Shown here one piece after another: positions 8,701 to 21,481 of a stretch of 64,000 nucleotides of DNA (the stretch's first letter is position 1; every line of letters starts with the position of its first letter). The stretch is from assembly GCF_030160075.1 (NCBI RefSeq), contig NZ_BSNQ01000005.1, positions 186,001 through 250,000 of the forward strand, read 5' to 3'. Source of the DNA: Dyella lipolytica (lineage in GTDB: Bacteria > Pseudomonadota > Gammaproteobacteria > Xanthomonadales > Rhodanobacteraceae). The notes below the pieces were generated by a model. It searched no databases, was not told where the DNA came from, and worked only from the letters and a program-made list of their open reading frames with translations. The position numbers were made by a program, and so were the translations under genes.

Positions 8701-11700
8701 TCAGAACAGCTGCTGCGTAATCTTCAGATAGATCACACGACCGATGTCGTACTGCGGGTTGTATGGATAGAGCGAGAAGCCGTCCGTACCGGTCGGGCCC
8801 AACGGACCTGCCACGCCTTGCACGCCGGTGTAAGACAACTGGGCACGGCGATTGAAGACGTTGGTGGCGCCTAGCGAGATCCGTCCCTTCCACGGCGTGT
8901 TCCAGTACACCTGCAGATCGTTGAAGGCCACAGGAGCCTGCCTATACAGCCCGGCTTGATTTCCCTGCACGTTGCCATTGGGCTCGGTGCACGGGAAGAA
9001 TTCCTGTAACGCAGGCACATCCGGATGGCAGGATTCCTGCAGCGAGGAGTAGTAGCGAATCGTCCAGGTGGCGCCGAAGCTGTTGTAGTTCCAGTTGAGG
9101 TTGGTGGTATCACGGAAGCGCCACACCGGGCCGAGGACGGGATCGTATGCACCCAGGTTCCAGGAGACGACTGGGCCGCCGGTCACCGATTGCTCCCGCA
9201 ACGAATTGATGTAGGTGCCATTGGTGTCGATCTTGAACTTGCCCACCGGCGTATCCGGGAACAGATAGCTTATTGTCAGGTCGGTGCCGCGTTCATCCAC
9301 AAAGCCCTGGTTGACCACGGCCTGCAGCAGGTTGACGACCTGCAAATTTGTCGGCGAGCGCTGGAACTGCGCACACTGCTGCGTTTCGCCCAGCAGATAG
9401 CAGTTGTCCAGGATGGCGTTTGCGGCCGGCAGGGTGATGATGTTGTCGACACGAATCCGATACGCGTCCACCGTGAAATTGAAGCCGGTCAACCAGCTCG
9501 GGCTGTAGACGATGCCCGCGGTGTAGTTCTTGGACGTTTCCGGCCTCAGCTTAGGGTTGGCGCCCGTAAAATACGGCGTCGTGCTGGTGCTGTTGGGGTT
9601 GGATATCGGCAAGCCATTCGTTTGAAGTTGCGTAAAGCCGGGGCCGACGGCCGGTAGGCCAGCGAAGCCGTTGATGCAGCGCTGCTCGACAATCGGTACG
9701 CCGGTCAGGCCGAAGTTGACGTCGCACGGATCGGTGTAGCTCGTGAAGCTCTGCATCGTGCCGCCATACAGATTGGAAATCGACGGTGCACGGAAGCCGG
9801 TGCCATAGCTTGCGCGTATCAGTACATCAGTGATCGGCTGATAGGACAGCTTGTACGAGTTGTTGTTGGTATCACCGAAGTTGGTGTAGTGCGAGAAGCG
9901 ATGCGAGACGTCGAAGTCCAACAACTGTGCACCCGTTATGTCCTTCAGCAAAGGAATGTTGACCTCGGCGTAAGCCTCGTTGATCCCGTACGAGCCATGG
10001 CCGGGGTTCTGTTGCAGGTTCGTGTTGAGGCCTTGCTGCGTGTAGTAATCGGGCGTCACGGCACCGGACACGTCGCGGTGGTCGCCGCCCACGGCGAAGG
10101 TTGCGTCGCCGCTGCCGAGCGACTGCGGTAGCGTGAACATGTCGCCGTTCAAATTGGCTTCGATGTTGCGCTGCTGGCTCCACGAGTGCGTAAAGTAGTT
10201 GATGTTGAGGTAATTGGTTTCAGCCGGGGTGAGCCCGCCCGCGCCGGAGAACGGATTGAGCGGTACGCAACCGGCAATCACATTGCCCGGGGTGCCGCAC
10301 TCCACCTGGCCGTTGGGGCCCAAGAAGGACGGCCCAATCGCATTGTATAGATGCACCAGATTGAGGTTGCCGGGACCGCCATTGTCCTGGATATAGCGGT
10401 AGTCGCTGTAGTAAGTGTTCCAGTTGAATTGCCTCTCGCCCAGGGAGAAATCGCCTTCGAGGCCAGTACGGAAACCGTACTGCTTGATGTTGTTCACTGT
10501 GATGCGATTAGGCTCCAGCAGAGGCAAGCTAAACCCGAGGGTGTTACCCGGCATGGGGTTGTAATAGCTGTTCGGGGACAGCGTGGGGAAGTAGGCGGTG
10601 CCGAGGCTGCCCGGGGGCAGGCCCAGCGCGTTTGCCAGATTCACGCCGTTGGCCGGTGTCAGCGAACTCAGCGGATAGCCGCCGATGCCGACGGTAGCGT
10701 TGTTGGAGTTGTAGGTGCCGGTGAAGACCGCCGAGATATGGTCGGTCAGTTTGAAATCACCTTTCAACGTGTACGAGTGCAGCCGGTTGTTCGGTATCAG
10801 CGTCTCGAGTGGCGCGGAATTGGCATAGTCGTTGTTGAAATAGGGGCTGGGATATACGGCACCAAACGTATTGAGGTGGTAGTTGGCGATGTTGAGCCCG
10901 TTTTGGCCTGCATTGACTGTCAGCGGTGCGATCGACGCACCATTGACCGTAGTAATGGTGCCGTAGTCGGACGCCTGCATGCTCTGGGGAAACTGCGGAA
11001 AACTGGCGTAACCGTACTTGCTGTACCAGCCTTGGGCGGCCGTGAGTGCGTTGATGTTTTGGAACGTCATGTTGAACGTGAACGAACCACGCTTGAACTT
11101 TTTGCCACCGGTCAGGCTGAACTGGTTGGTCTTGCCGTTGTTACCTGGTGAGTAGGTACTGTTGTACGTATCGAGATACAGGCCATCCACGTTCTTGGTG
11201 ATGATGTTGATCACACCGGCAATGGCGTCGGAGCCATAGACCGACGAAGCACCGTCCTGCAGGATCTGCACGTTGTCGATCAGCGAGCTCGGGATCGTGC
11301 TCAGATCGGTCTGACCGAAGATATCGGTCGTGTAGCGTTCGCCATCGACAAGGATCAGGGTACGCGGTGCGCCGAGGCCACGCAGGCTGGCGTATTGACC
11401 GACGATATCGCCCAGCGAGCTTTGGTTGCTGGTGCCGGCGGAGCCCACCGAAGGCACGTTCTGCAGAATCGATCCGACGCTCACGAAGCCCTGCTGCTGC
11501 AGTGCCTCATGCGAGATCGCGGTGATGGGCTGTGCCGTTTCCACGTCCACGCTGCGGATCAGCGAGCCGGTAACGGTGATGCCTTGCAGGGTCACCGTCT
11601 TGTTGGACGGTGGAGGCGTTGCGGTTTGCGCGTTGGTTTGCGGCTGTGTACTTGTTGCAGTTGATGTCGTCTGGCTCGGTGTTGCTGTGGGGGATGGTGC

Positions 11701-11802
11701 AGGCGTTGCGGTTTGAGCTACCGCAATCGTTGTCCATACACAGCTACTCAGTGCCAATGCCATGTGAATCGCATGAGCGATCTTTTGATGTTGTAGGTTC
11801 AC
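8701..11802 (-). CDS. TonB-dependent outer membrane receptor
   Basis: A 1033-residue outer membrane active transporter. It has a signal peptide (to about residue 29, ending IAVAQ), a Thr/Pro/Gln-rich low-complexity spacer (about 30-68), a TonB-box-like segment (LQGITVTGSLI), a plug domain (QPITAISHEALQQQG ... GASSVYGSDAIAGVINIITK) and a 22-strand barrel ending with the aromatic signature YLKITQQLF. The start is GTG at 11802, supported by GGGGAG eight bases upstream. The substrate is not evident; long receptors with this GSLI plug style in Xanthomonadales often take up oligosaccharides or peptides, but no sugar-use genes are next to it. Divergent from nothing close; a 500-base non-coding region lies upstream. 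Confidence 0.92.
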   Translation of the reverse strand: MNLQHQKIAHAIHMALALSSCVWTTIAVAQTATPAPSPTATPSQTTSTATSTQPQTNAQTATPPPSNKTVTLQGITVTGSLIRSVDVETAQPITAISHEALQQQGFVSVGSILQNVPSVGSAGTSNQSSLGDIVGQYASLRGLGAPRTLILVDGERYTTDIFGQTDLSTIPSSLIDNVQILQDGASSVYGSDAIAGVINIITKNVDGLYLDTYNSTYSPGNNGKTNQFSLTGGKKFKRGSFTFNMTFQNINALTAAQGWYSKYGYASFPQFPQSMQASDYGTITTVNGASIAPLTVNAGQNGLNIANYHLNTFGAVYPSPYFNNDYANSAPLETLIPNNRLHSYTLKGDFKLTDHISAVFTGTYNSNNATVGIGGYPLSSLTPANGVNLANALGLPPGSLGTAYFPTLSPNSYYNPMPGNTLGFSLPLLEPNRITVNNIKQYGFRTGLEGDFSLGERQFNWNTYYSDYRYIQDNGGPGNLNLVHLYNAIGPSFLGPNGQVECGTPGNVIAGCVPLNPFSGAGGLTPAETNYLNINYFTHSWSQQRNIEANLNGDMFTLPQSLGSGDATFAVGGDHRDVSGAVTPDYYTQQGLNTNLQQNPGHGSYGINEAYAEVNIPLLKDITGAQLLDFDVSHRFSHYTNFGDTNNNSYKLSYQPITDVLIRASYGTGFRAPSISNLYGGTMQSFTSYTDPCDVNFGLTGVPIVEQRCINGFAGLPAVGPGFTQLQTNGLPISNPNSTSTTPYFTGANPKLRPETSKNYTAGIVYSPSWLTGFNFTVDAYRIRVDNIITLPAANAILDNCYLLGETQQCAQFQRSPTNLQVVNLLQAVVNQGFVDERGTDLTISYLFPDTPVGKFKIDTNGTYINSLREQSVTGGPVVSWNLGAYDPVLGPVWRFRDTTNLNWNYNSFGATWTIRYYSSLQESCHPDVPALQEFFPCTEPNGNVQGNQAGLYRQAPVAFNDLQVYWNTPWKGRISLGATNVFNRRAQLSYTGVQGVAGPLGPTGTDGFSLYPYNPQYDIGRVIYLKITQQLF

Positions 11803-12304
11803 GGCAATACTCCCCGTTTTACCTGGTGGTGGTTACATTCCTGCCAACTCCTTAGTGCACTTTTCTTTTCTAGTAATTTCACTTTTGGTTGCGCTAAGCG
11901 GTTATCCGCAACCCAACAGAGTCATATACGCAAAACCAATGCGAAATCGAGTACCAATTTGTGCGTTTTCCGACATGACCACTTGTCACAAACAGCAAGA
12001 AATTGCGTGCTCGATGACCTAAAAACGAAGGTTTTTGAACTGAAAAACGAGCGCTCGTCGGCCGCGTGTTAGCGACGCTATCGAGGGGGCGAAAAGCCGA
12101 TTTTGTAAGCTAATGATTTAGCGCGTGAATATCAGGCGCCAAAGGCGTTGCGATCAGAAAAGCTTCGCGAGCAATGAATACGCAAACGTCGATCTCGTTC
12201 GCGCGACAGCGCTGCGCCGTTATATGACATCGCCGAAATGACAGACGCGAAAAATGTTACGCATTAGGTTTTGTACACACCACGTATATGAATCATTCAG
12301 GCAT
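11803..12304 (-). promoter_or_regulatory. Long non-coding upstream region of the receptor gene
   Basis: About 500 bases without a convincing gene on either strand and visibly richer in A and T than the flanks. It should contain the receptor promoter and a long 5' leader. One inverted repeat is clear: GGTTGCG at 11887 and CGCAACC at 11907, with a smaller GCGG/CCGC hairpin inside it. I could not place a confident -35/-10 pair. Confidence 0.45.
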
Positions 12305-12670
12305 TCAAAAACGCGTGGCCATTTCGATATGCAGCAGATCGCCGCAGATCTCGCGCAAGCGGGTCAAAAGAATATGTCGATGCGCCGCGACCTCGGCCGA
12401 TAGCCGACCAATGCCATGCAGTTCCGCGCAACGCAAGGCGGCCTGGTAGGCGATCAACGGACCGGGTACTTCCGATCGCCGCTGCGCATCGCCCTGCCAC
12501 AACACCGCCACCCAACCTTCTTCCTGCTGGGCGCCGGATTCGTCCACCGGCATCACCAAGGTGCCGTCCACCATCGACAGCGCGCAATCGCGGCCATCGG
12601 CAAACTGGAACGTGTACAACGGCATCAGTTCGGCAATGTAATCGACGATGCGTTGGCTCAATCCGTTCAT
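12305..12670 (-). CDS. Hypothetical protein, 121 residues
   Basis: Soluble small protein beginning MNGLSQRIVDYIAELMPLYTF and containing FADGRDCALSMVDGTLVMPVDESG and EEGWVAVLWQGDAQR. No signal peptide or membrane segment. I do not recognise the family. The start at 12670 is preferred over upstream in-frame ATGs because GGGGGAG lies 6 nt before it. It stands alone, divergent from icd (gap 315 bases) and downstream of the receptor leader. Confidence 0.65.
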   Translation of the reverse strand: MNGLSQRIVDYIAELMPLYTFQFADGRDCALSMVDGTLVMPVDESGAQQEEGWVAVLWQGDAQRRSEVPGPLIAYQAALRCAELHGIGRLSAEVAAHRHILLTRLREICGDLLHIEMATRF

Positions 12671-15211
<2,541 letters not shown>

Positions 15212-15233
15212 GCAAAGCTATGCTGATGAAAAA

Positions 15234-15258
15234 CGGGGCCCTCGGGCCCCGTTTTTTT
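15234..15258 (+). terminator. Intrinsic terminator of icd
   Basis: GC-rich inverted repeat CGGGGCCC / GGGCCCCG followed by seven T (15252-15258), 22 nt after the icd stop codon. Confidence 0.9.
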
Positions 15259-15429
15259 ATTACTCGATAAGACCTTCGCGGACACAGAGGGCGATGGCTC
15301 GTTTTTAGAAAGGGGCCTTGTGGCCGACACCACGAGTAGGCAAGCTTCGGATGTCCGTTTCGGACTCAAGACGGACGGTAATCACTCTCTTCATAGGTCG
15401 AGCGGGCTAATCCTGATGTAGAGGTCGTC

Positions 15430-16194
15430 ATGATGTCGCATGCTGATTCGGAACGATTTCCTCCTCGTCGTCTGGCGAGAATCGCCGGCATCTTGGCTCT
15501 GATCGGGATCGTGACTGGTGCGTTCGATATTGGCTATGTTCGAAACGCGCTGATCGTAAACGGTGACGTCGCAGCGACAGTCCACAACATCTTGGCGCAC
15601 GAGACACTGTTCCGTTTTGGCTTCTCGGCGCACCTGCTCTTGCTGCTCTGTAACATACCCGGCGAGATCATCATCTTCATCTTGATGCGGCGGGTGAATG
15701 TCATCGTTGCAGCCACGGCGATGTGTTGCGGGCTGGTCGGGACAGCTATCGAAGGCCTCGACATGCTCAACGCGTACGTGCCGTTGAAGCTGGCGATAGA
15801 AGGGAGCAACTTGGGCGCATTCAATCCCGAACAACTGCAGGTCTTGTCGTACGTTTCATTGCAGTTGCAGGATGCAGGCCTGCTCATCTCGTTCGTCTTC
15901 TACGGGCTTGATGAACTCCTGGGCGGGTATCTCATTTTTCGCTCGGGTTTCTTGCCCCGTCTCATCGGCATTCTGTTTTCACTTGCCGGGCTCTGTTACT
16001 TCACGCACGGCTTTCTGAGCTTCCTGGCGCCGTCGCTGGATGCTCGTTTGTATCCCTATATTCTCTTTCCCTGTTTGCCCGGCGAAGGTTCGACAGCCCT
16101 CTGGCTAGCCATCGTGGGATTGAACGTCGAAAAATGGAGAATGTGGATGTCCGAACCGCAAGGCGAGGTGTTCGCTCCATTCCCGCTCGCTTAG
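15430..16194 (+). CDS. DUF4386 family integral membrane protein
   Basis: 254 residues with six or so hydrophobic segments (about 18-38, 60-85, 92-112, 145-170, 180-205, 215-235). The pattern, including 'ARIAGILALIGIVTG' near the N-terminus, 'SAHLLLLLCNIPGEIIIFILM' and 'GFLPRLIGILFSLAGLCYF', fits the DUF4386 family, whose function is unknown. Two ATGs start the frame (15430, 15433). It stands alone, convergent with the AraC-type regulator gene; only 21 bases separate their stop codons. Confidence 0.78.
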   Translation: MMSHADSERFPPRRLARIAGILALIGIVTGAFDIGYVRNALIVNGDVAATVHNILAHETLFRFGFSAHLLLLLCNIPGEIIIFILMRRVNVIVAATAMCCGLVGTAIEGLDMLNAYVPLKLAIEGSNLGAFNPEQLQVLSYVSLQLQDAGLLISFVFYGLDELLGGYLIFRSGFLPRLIGILFSLAGLCYFTHGFLSFLAPSLDARLYPYILFPCLPGEGSTALWLAIVGLNVEKWRMWMSEPQGEVFAPFPLA

Positions 16195-16215
16195 CAAAAA
16201 AACTCGCGGTAGTGA

Positions 16216-17295
16216 TCAGGGCATGCTTCGACGCGCGACTTGCGGCGGCATGCCGGTCCAGCGTTTGAAGGCGCGACGAAATTCGCGTGGATCGCTGAAA
16301 CCCAGTTCGATACCGATTTCGGCCACGCTCAATTGACCTGCGCGCAGCAATTCCAGCGCACGTTCGGCACGCACGCGGTCGTGGATTTCGCGGAAGATGC
16401 GGCCGCTGTCGGCGAGTTTGCGTCGCAGAGAGCGTTCGCTGAGATGCAAGGTGCGTGCGACTTCGGTGAGTCGCGGGTGTTCGCGCAGACGGCTGCGCAG
16501 CAGGCGTTCGACCGAGCCGACGATTTCATCGGAACTACTGGTGCCGCGCAGTTGCTGGTGGCAAAGCGCCAGCGCTTGCCGCGACGTTAGCGGGTTGTAG
16601 CCGGGCAGTGGATGTTCCAGCCATTGGGTGTCGATAAGAACGCGGTTGTGCTGGGCGCCGAAGCGGACGTCGCACTGGAATGTCGCTACGTATTCGTTGA
16701 CGTAGGCGGGTGCCGGATAAGTGAGTTCCATGCGCACCGGCAATAGTTTCGGTCCGACCAGTTCGCGTGTGATCGCCAGGCAGCTGGAGAACAGTTCTTC
16801 GCACAGGAAGGGCAGCAGTTCGATTTCACCGAAGCGCGGCCACGCCTGCACGGCGACGGTTTGCGGGTCGATCACGGCGAAATCGACATCGAGCAGGCTG
16901 CCGCAGATGCGGTGATTTTCGATGCCGACGCTCATCGCCTCGCCGAAGTTGCGCGAGGTCATCATCGCGAGGCCGAGCAGGCCGAAGCTGCCGATGGTTT
17001 CGTTGCGGCCGATCAGCAGACCCAGCGCGGGATCGCGCAACACCTTCAGACCTCGCGCGATCACCGTGCGCGCTTGTCGATATGACACACGTACGGTGGG
17101 GTCGTTGATCTGCTGGCGAGTGATGCCGAGGCCGGCGAACCACGGCTCGCTGGAAATGCCGCGACGGGCCGCAAGCTCGGTGAGGTGCACCAATACATTG
17201 GGTGGAATGTCGGCGGTCAGCGCACGCGGATCGGGTTCAGCCGCCAGCGGCGACATGCGCCGCGGATGCTGCAATTCGAATGCCAGTTGTGACAT
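16216..17295 (-). CDS. AraC/XylS-family transcriptional regulator, probably controlling putA
   Basis: 359 residues. The N-terminal two thirds match the 'arabinose-binding domain of AraC N-term' type seen in OruR/PruR regulators (DPALGLLIGRNETIGSFGLL, ENHRICGSLLDVDF). The C-terminal 100 residues are the AraC double helix-turn-helix: LTEVARTLHLSERSLRRKLAD and LSVAEIGIELGFSDPREFRRAFKRWTG. The start at 17295 is chosen because GGGGAAGG lies just before it; an upstream in-frame start lacks this. It is on the same strand as and 137 nt downstream of putA. In Pseudomonas an AraC-type protein (PruR) next to putA activates proline use, so the same role is inferred here. Confidence 0.88.
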   Translation of the reverse strand: MSQLAFELQHPRRMSPLAAEPDPRALTADIPPNVLVHLTELAARRGISSEPWFAGLGITRQQINDPTVRVSYRQARTVIARGLKVLRDPALGLLIGRNETIGSFGLLGLAMMTSRNFGEAMSVGIENHRICGSLLDVDFAVIDPQTVAVQAWPRFGEIELLPFLCEELFSSCLAITRELVGPKLLPVRMELTYPAPAYVNEYVATFQCDVRFGAQHNRVLIDTQWLEHPLPGYNPLTSRQALALCHQQLRGTSSSDEIVGSVERLLRSRLREHPRLTEVARTLHLSERSLRRKLADSGRIFREIHDRVRAERALELLRAGQLSVAEIGIELGFSDPREFRRAFKRWTGMPPQVARRSMP

Positions 17296-17400
17296 GCCAG
17301 ACCTTCCCCCGTGCCGACCCGCCTCGGCGCAGAACTGTGTTCTAGCACGTGTGGCGCCGGGGTGGTTGGCGCGGCGCACAAGGCGGCTCGTTCTTGACGT

Positions 17401-17421
17401 CCCCTCCCCAAAGAGGAGGGG
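17401..17421. repeat. Hairpin between putA and the AraC-type gene
   Basis: CCCCTCC / GGAGGGG inverted repeat with a 7-nt loop. It resembles a single foot of the longer intergenic repeats in this window. On the minus strand it has no clear T-run, so it would be at most a partial terminator between the two genes. Confidence 0.5.
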
Positions 17422-17432
17422 CGTTAAACCGG

Positions 17433-20400
17433 TTATTCGCCGATGGTGAGCAGCGAGGCGTTGCCGCCGGCGGCGGTGGTGTTGATGGTGAGCGTGCGCT
17501 CGCCCGCGAAACGCAGCAGGTAGTGCGGGCCGCCGGCTTTCGGGCCGGTGCCGGAGAGGCTTTCGCCGCCGAAGGGCTGCACGCCGACCACTGCACCGAT
17601 CTGGTTGCGGTTGACGTAGCAGTTGCCGACGCGGGCGTGGCTGCGGATGTATTCCACGGTGTCGTCGATGCGGCTGTGCACACCGAGCGTCAGGCCGTAG
17701 CCGGTGGCGTTGATGGCGTCGACTACCTTGGCCAGCTCGCTGCCTTTCCAGCGGATTACGTGCAGCACAGGGCCGAACACTTCGCGCTTGAGCACATCGA
17801 GCGAGGGGATTTCGTAGGCGCGCGGGGCGAAGAAGGTGCCGTGTCCGGTCATCGCCGGGTCGAGCTTGGCCTCGGCGATCATCGAAGCTTCCTTGTCCAT
17901 GCGTGCGGCGTGATCATTGAGGATCTTCAGCGCATCCTCGTCGATCACCGGGCCCACGTCGGTGGACAGCTGGCCGGGATCGCCGACCTTCAGTTCGGCC
18001 ATCGCGCCGGAGAGCATGCCGACCACCTTGTCGACGATGTCTTCCTGCACGAACAGCACGCGCGCGGCGGAGCAGCGCTGGCCGGCGGACTGGAAGGCAG
18101 AGGCGATCACGTCTTTGACGATCTGCTCGGGCAGGGCGGAGGAGTCGGCGATCATCGCGTTCTGGCCACCGGTTTCCGCGATCAAGGCGGCGATGGGTGC
18201 GTTGCGCGCAGCCAGCGCGCGGTTGATCGCCCAGGCGGTTTCCGTGGAGCCGGTGAAGGCCACGCCGGCAACGCGCGGATCTTTCGTCAGTGCGGCACCG
18301 ACCACTGCGCCGTCGCCCGGCAGGTACTGCAGCACGTCGGCCGGCACGCCGGCATCGTGCAATAGCTTCACGGCGACGTAGCCGATCAGGCTGGTTTGTT
18401 CGGCCGGTTTGGCGATCACGCTGTTGCCCGCGGCGAGTGCGGCGGACACCTGGCCGAGGAAGATCGCCAGCGGGAAGTTCCACGGGCTGATGCAGACGAA
18501 TACGCCGCGGCCATTCAAATAAAGCTGATTGCTCTCGCCAGTGGGGCCGGGTAACTGCTCCGGATGACCGAACAAGCGGCGCGCCATGGTGGCGTAGTAG
18601 CGCAGGAAGTCGGCGGCTTCGCGGATTTCGGCGATGGCGTCGGGCAGGCTCTTGCCGGCTTCGCGCACACATAGCGCGATGAATTCGCCGCGGCGCGCTT
18701 CGAGCTGATCGGCGGCGTGTTCCAGGATCGCGGCGCGGCTGGCGGCGGGCAGACGGTCCCAGTTCGGTTGGGCGGCCACACCGTTGGCCAGCGCCTTGTC
18801 GACCAGCGCAGCATCGGCGCTGACATAGCTGCCGACGTTGTCGCGGCGGTCGGCGGGATTGGTGACCTGCACCGTCGGGCCGTTGCTTTGCGCGCCCGGC
18901 ACCAGCGGTGTAGCCGTCCATGAGTTGGCCGCTCCTGGATGACGTGTTGCGTTGACCGCCTCGGCGAGGGCCTTCAGTTCGTTGTCGTTGGAGAAGTTGA
19001 TGCCCATGGAATTCTTCCGAAGTTCACCGAAAAGATTGACCGGCAGGGGAATGCGCGGATGCGACAGATTTGATTGATTCTGGGAAGCGAAGCGGCGCAC
19101 GGTTTCGCAGGGATCGGCCACGAGATCGCGCACCGGCAGCGTTTCGTCTACTACGCGGTTGACGAAGCTGGTGTTGGCGCCGTTTTCGAGCAGGCGGCGC
19201 ACCAGATACGGCAGCAGGTCTTCATGCGTGCCGACCGGCGCGTACACGCGGCACGGCACGTTGAGGTTCTGCTTGCCGATCACTTCGGCGTACAGATCCG
19301 TGCCCATGCCGTGCAATCGCTGGAATTCGAACGGACGTCCGCGCGCGATGTGATGCACGGCGGCGATGCTATGCGCGTTGTGGGTAGCGAACTGCGGATA
19401 GATCAGCTCGCTGCCCGCGTCGAACAGCTTGTGCGCGCAGCCGAGATAGGAAACGTCGGTATTCGGCTTGCGCGTATAGAGCGGATAACCGGACAGACCC
19501 AGCTCCTGAGCGCGCTTGATCTCCGCATCCCAGTAAGCGCCCTTCACCAGGCGCACGTACCAGCGGCGGCCGGCGGCGCGCGCGGTTTCGATCAGCCAGT
19601 CGATCACGAACGGCGTGCGCTTGGAGTACGCCTGCACCACGATGCCCAAGCCGTTCCAGCCGTGCAGTGAAGGATGTGCGAAAACGTCGCCGATGATGTC
19701 CAGCGACAGTTCGAGACGGTCGGCTTCTTCGGCGTCGACCGAAAGCGCAATGCCCTGCTTCATCGCCAGCTGCGAAAGCTCCAGCAATTTGGCGGTGAGA
19801 TCGCGGCGTGCGCGCTCGCGGTTCGCCACTTCATAGCGCGGATGCAGCGCGGAGAGCTTCACCGAGATCGACGGTGCATCCGTGTGATTGGCGAACGGAC
19901 CGCGCGCGCCGATGGCGGCGATCGCCTTGCGATAGTCCTGCTGGTAGCGCTCGGCGGTGTCGCTGGTAAGTGCCGATTCGCCGAGCATGTCGTAGGAATA
20001 ACGGTAGACCGCGTATTCCTTCTTGGCGCAGCGATCGAGCGCGTCGTCGATGGTCTGCCCCATCACGAACTGATGACCCATGATGCGCATCGCTTGGCGC
20101 ACGGCCAGACGAATCGCCGGTTCGCCCGCGCGGCCGACCAGACGACGCAGCGCGCCGGTGAAGTCGTGGCGGGTTTCTTCGGCCAGGTTCACCAGCTTGC
20201 CGGTGAGCATCAAACCCCAGGTGGAGGCGTTGACGAACAGCGACTCGCTCTCGCCCAGGTGCTTCTTCCAGTTGGCGTCGCCCAGTTTGTCGCGGATCAA
20301 CTTGTCGGCGGTGGCTTTGTCCGGAATGCGCAGCAGCGCTTCGGCCACACACATAAGGAGTACGCCCTCCTCGCTGGAGAGGTCGTACTGGCGCATGAAG

Positions 20401-20618
20401 GACTCGACCGCGCTCTGGTCCTTGGCGCGGGCGCGCACGCGGGAGACCAGGTCCGCGGCGACATCGATCACCTTTTCGCGCTCCGCCGGCGGCAGCGTGG
20501 CCTGGGCGAGCAGGTCGTTGACCGCTTCGGTTTCGTCGCGGAGCCACGCGGCGGTGATGCGCGCGCGGGCCGGGGTAGGGCCGGTCGGCAGTTCGGGGCT
20601 GAGAATGGGTTGGGTCAC
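17433..20618 (-). CDS. putA: Bifunctional proline dehydrogenase / P5C dehydrogenase PutA
   Basis: Oxidises proline to glutamate in two coupled steps. 1061 residues from a GTG start at 20618 ([12 protein letters not shown]). The N-terminal half is the FAD-containing PRODH barrel ([28 protein letters not shown] about residue 358). The C-terminal half is an aldehyde dehydrogenase with catalytic Cys849 ([11 protein letters not shown]) and Glu815 ([11 protein letters not shown]). No ribbon-helix-helix domain precedes PRODH, so unlike E. coli PutA it should not repress its own gene. The frame stays open about 220 codons upstream, but that part has no family similarity I can see and overlaps the divergent DUF2244 gene. 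No clear Shine-Dalgarno precedes the GTG. An AraC-type gene follows. Confidence 0.95.
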   Translation of the reverse strand: MTQPILSPELPTGPTPARARITAAWLRDETEAVNDLLAQATLPPAEREKVIDVAADLVSRVRARAKDQSAVESFMRQYDLSSEEGVLLMCVAEALLRIPDKATADKLIRDKLGDANWKKHLGESESLFVNASTWGLMLTGKLVNLAEETRHDFTGALRRLVGRAGEPAIRLAVRQAMRIMGHQFVMGQTIDDALDRCAKKEYAVYRYSYDMLGESALTSDTAERYQQDYRKAIAAIGARGPFANHTDAPSISVKLSALHPRYEVANRERARRDLTAKLLELSQLAMKQGIALSVDAEEADRLELSLDIIGDVFAHPSLHGWNGLGIVVQAYSKRTPFVIDWLIETARAAGRRWYVRLVKGAYWDAEIKRAQELGLSGYPLYTRKPNTDVSYLGCAHKLFDAGSELIYPQFATHNAHSIAAVHHIARGRPFEFQRLHGMGTDLYAEVIGKQNLNVPCRVYAPVGTHEDLLPYLVRRLLENGANTSFVNRVVDETLPVRDLVADPCETVRRFASQNQSNLSHPRIPLPVNLFGELRKNSMGINFSNDNELKALAEAVNATRHPGAANSWTATPLVPGAQSNGPTVQVTNPADRRDNVGSYVSADAALVDKALANGVAAQPNWDRLPAASRAAILEHAADQLEARRGEFIALCVREAGKSLPDAIAEIREAADFLRYYATMARRLFGHPEQLPGPTGESNQLYLNGRGVFVCISPWNFPLAIFLGQVSAALAAGNSVIAKPAEQTSLIGYVAVKLLHDAGVPADVLQYLPGDGAVVGAALTKDPRVAGVAFTGSTETAWAINRALAARNAPIAALIAETGGQNAMIADSSALPEQIVKDVIASAFQSAGQRCSAARVLFVQEDIVDKVVGMLSGAMAELKVGDPGQLSTDVGPVIDEDALKILNDHAARMDKEASMIAEAKLDPAMTGHGTFFAPRAYEIPSLDVLKREVFGPVLHVIRWKGSELAKVVDAINATGYGLTLGVHSRIDDTVEYIRSHARVGNCYVNRNQIGAVVGVQPFGGESLSGTGPKAGGPHYLLRFAGERTLTINTTAAGGNASLLTIGE

Positions 20619-20976
20619 GATGGCGTGGCGCGCTGCCGGAAGGTGGGGAATTGCGAATTGTACGGTGGGGTACCGGCTGGGCGCATCCGTATGGCGGGCA
20701 GGGAAGGACCAGGCGATGCAGGTAGGGGTGAGCAAAGCGAACCCGACCGATCGGCTGGCCGCGACAATTTGTAGCAATCGATAAAAATGGAACGCACGCC
20801 GCACATCGCAAATCGATGACCGCGTTTCGACACGTACTCTGCGACAAATCTGCACATGCGGCGACTTTTCCTCGCACGCCAGCGTCCTTCGCCGCCACTC
20901 GCACACGCTGCACTCATCCTTGCCGGCCGTGGCGTCGCGGCCTATGATCGGAGTGTTCCAGGCACGCCGGACTCCC
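20619..20976. promoter_or_regulatory. Divergent control region between putA and the DUF2244/cox block
   Basis: About 350 bases expected to hold the putA promoter (minus strand) and the promoter of the cox block (plus strand). The stretch at about 20765-20790 (AATTTGTAGCAATCGATAAAAA on plus in two parts) is the most AT-rich and the likeliest promoter core. I see no clear operator palindrome. Confidence 0.35.
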
Positions 20977-21462
20977 ATGATCGTGCTTCGACCAGCCCTC
21001 GGCGGCCTGCCGTACGTGACATTGTGGCTTCGGCCCAATCGCGTGCTCAGCCGACGCGGCTTGCGTCGGCTGATCCTGGTGTTGGCTGCCCTGGCGTTGA
21101 TAACGGCAGGTCTGGGAGCGTGGCAGGGGGATGTGTTCGCCCCACTGTTCGCCCTGATCGAGGCTTCCGCAGTGGCTATCGCCTTGAGCGTGGCCTGGCG
21201 GACCGGCGACCGCAGCGAACGCATCACCCTCGACGACACGTCGCTGGAGGTGCAGACCCTGCCAGGTCGCCGTTGCATGCGCTTCCAACCCTATTGGGTG
21301 CGCGTGCTGCTGGAGTCAGGGGAGGGACGTAACCGATTGTTGTTGTCGTCGCACGGACGCAAGCTGGAAGTCGGGGCTTTCCTCGCCGATGAGGAACGCA
21401 CCGCGTTATTCCGGAAACTCAAGGTGCTGCTGGCCGATATTCAATCCCAGTCGCGCAGGTAG
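20977..21462 (+). CDS. DUF2244 family membrane protein, first gene of the cox block
   Basis: About 161 residues, with two adjacent hydrophobic segments (LRRLILVLAALALITAGLG and FALIEASAVAIALSVAW) followed by a soluble C-terminal domain (ITLDDTSLEVQTLPGR ... YWVRVLLESG ... VGAFLADEERTALFRKLKVLL). This is the DUF2244 pattern; such genes commonly precede coxB in Proteobacteria but have no assigned biochemical role. The start is uncertain: ATG at 20944 or 20920 are in frame, none with a well-spaced ribosome-binding site. It ends 19 nt before coxB. Confidence 0.78.
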   Translation: MIVLRPALGGLPYVTLWLRPNRVLSRRGLRRLILVLAALALITAGLGAWQGDVFAPLFALIEASAVAIALSVAWRTGDRSERITLDDTSLEVQTLPGRRCMRFQPYWVRVLLESGEGRNRLLLSSHGRKLEVGAFLADEERTALFRKLKVLLADIQSQSRR

Positions 21463-21481
21463 GTTCAACAAAGGTGCAAAC

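Noticed and set aside
20619..21278. 220-codon N-terminal extension of putA
   Set aside because: PutA homologues begin near [10 protein letters not shown]; the extension overlaps the divergent DUF2244 gene and has no similarity to the PutA ribbon-helix-helix domain.
21389..21481. Longer coxB start
   Set aside because: Overlaps the end of the DUF2244 gene; the ATG at 21482 has AAAGGTG upstream and begins a normal signal sequence.
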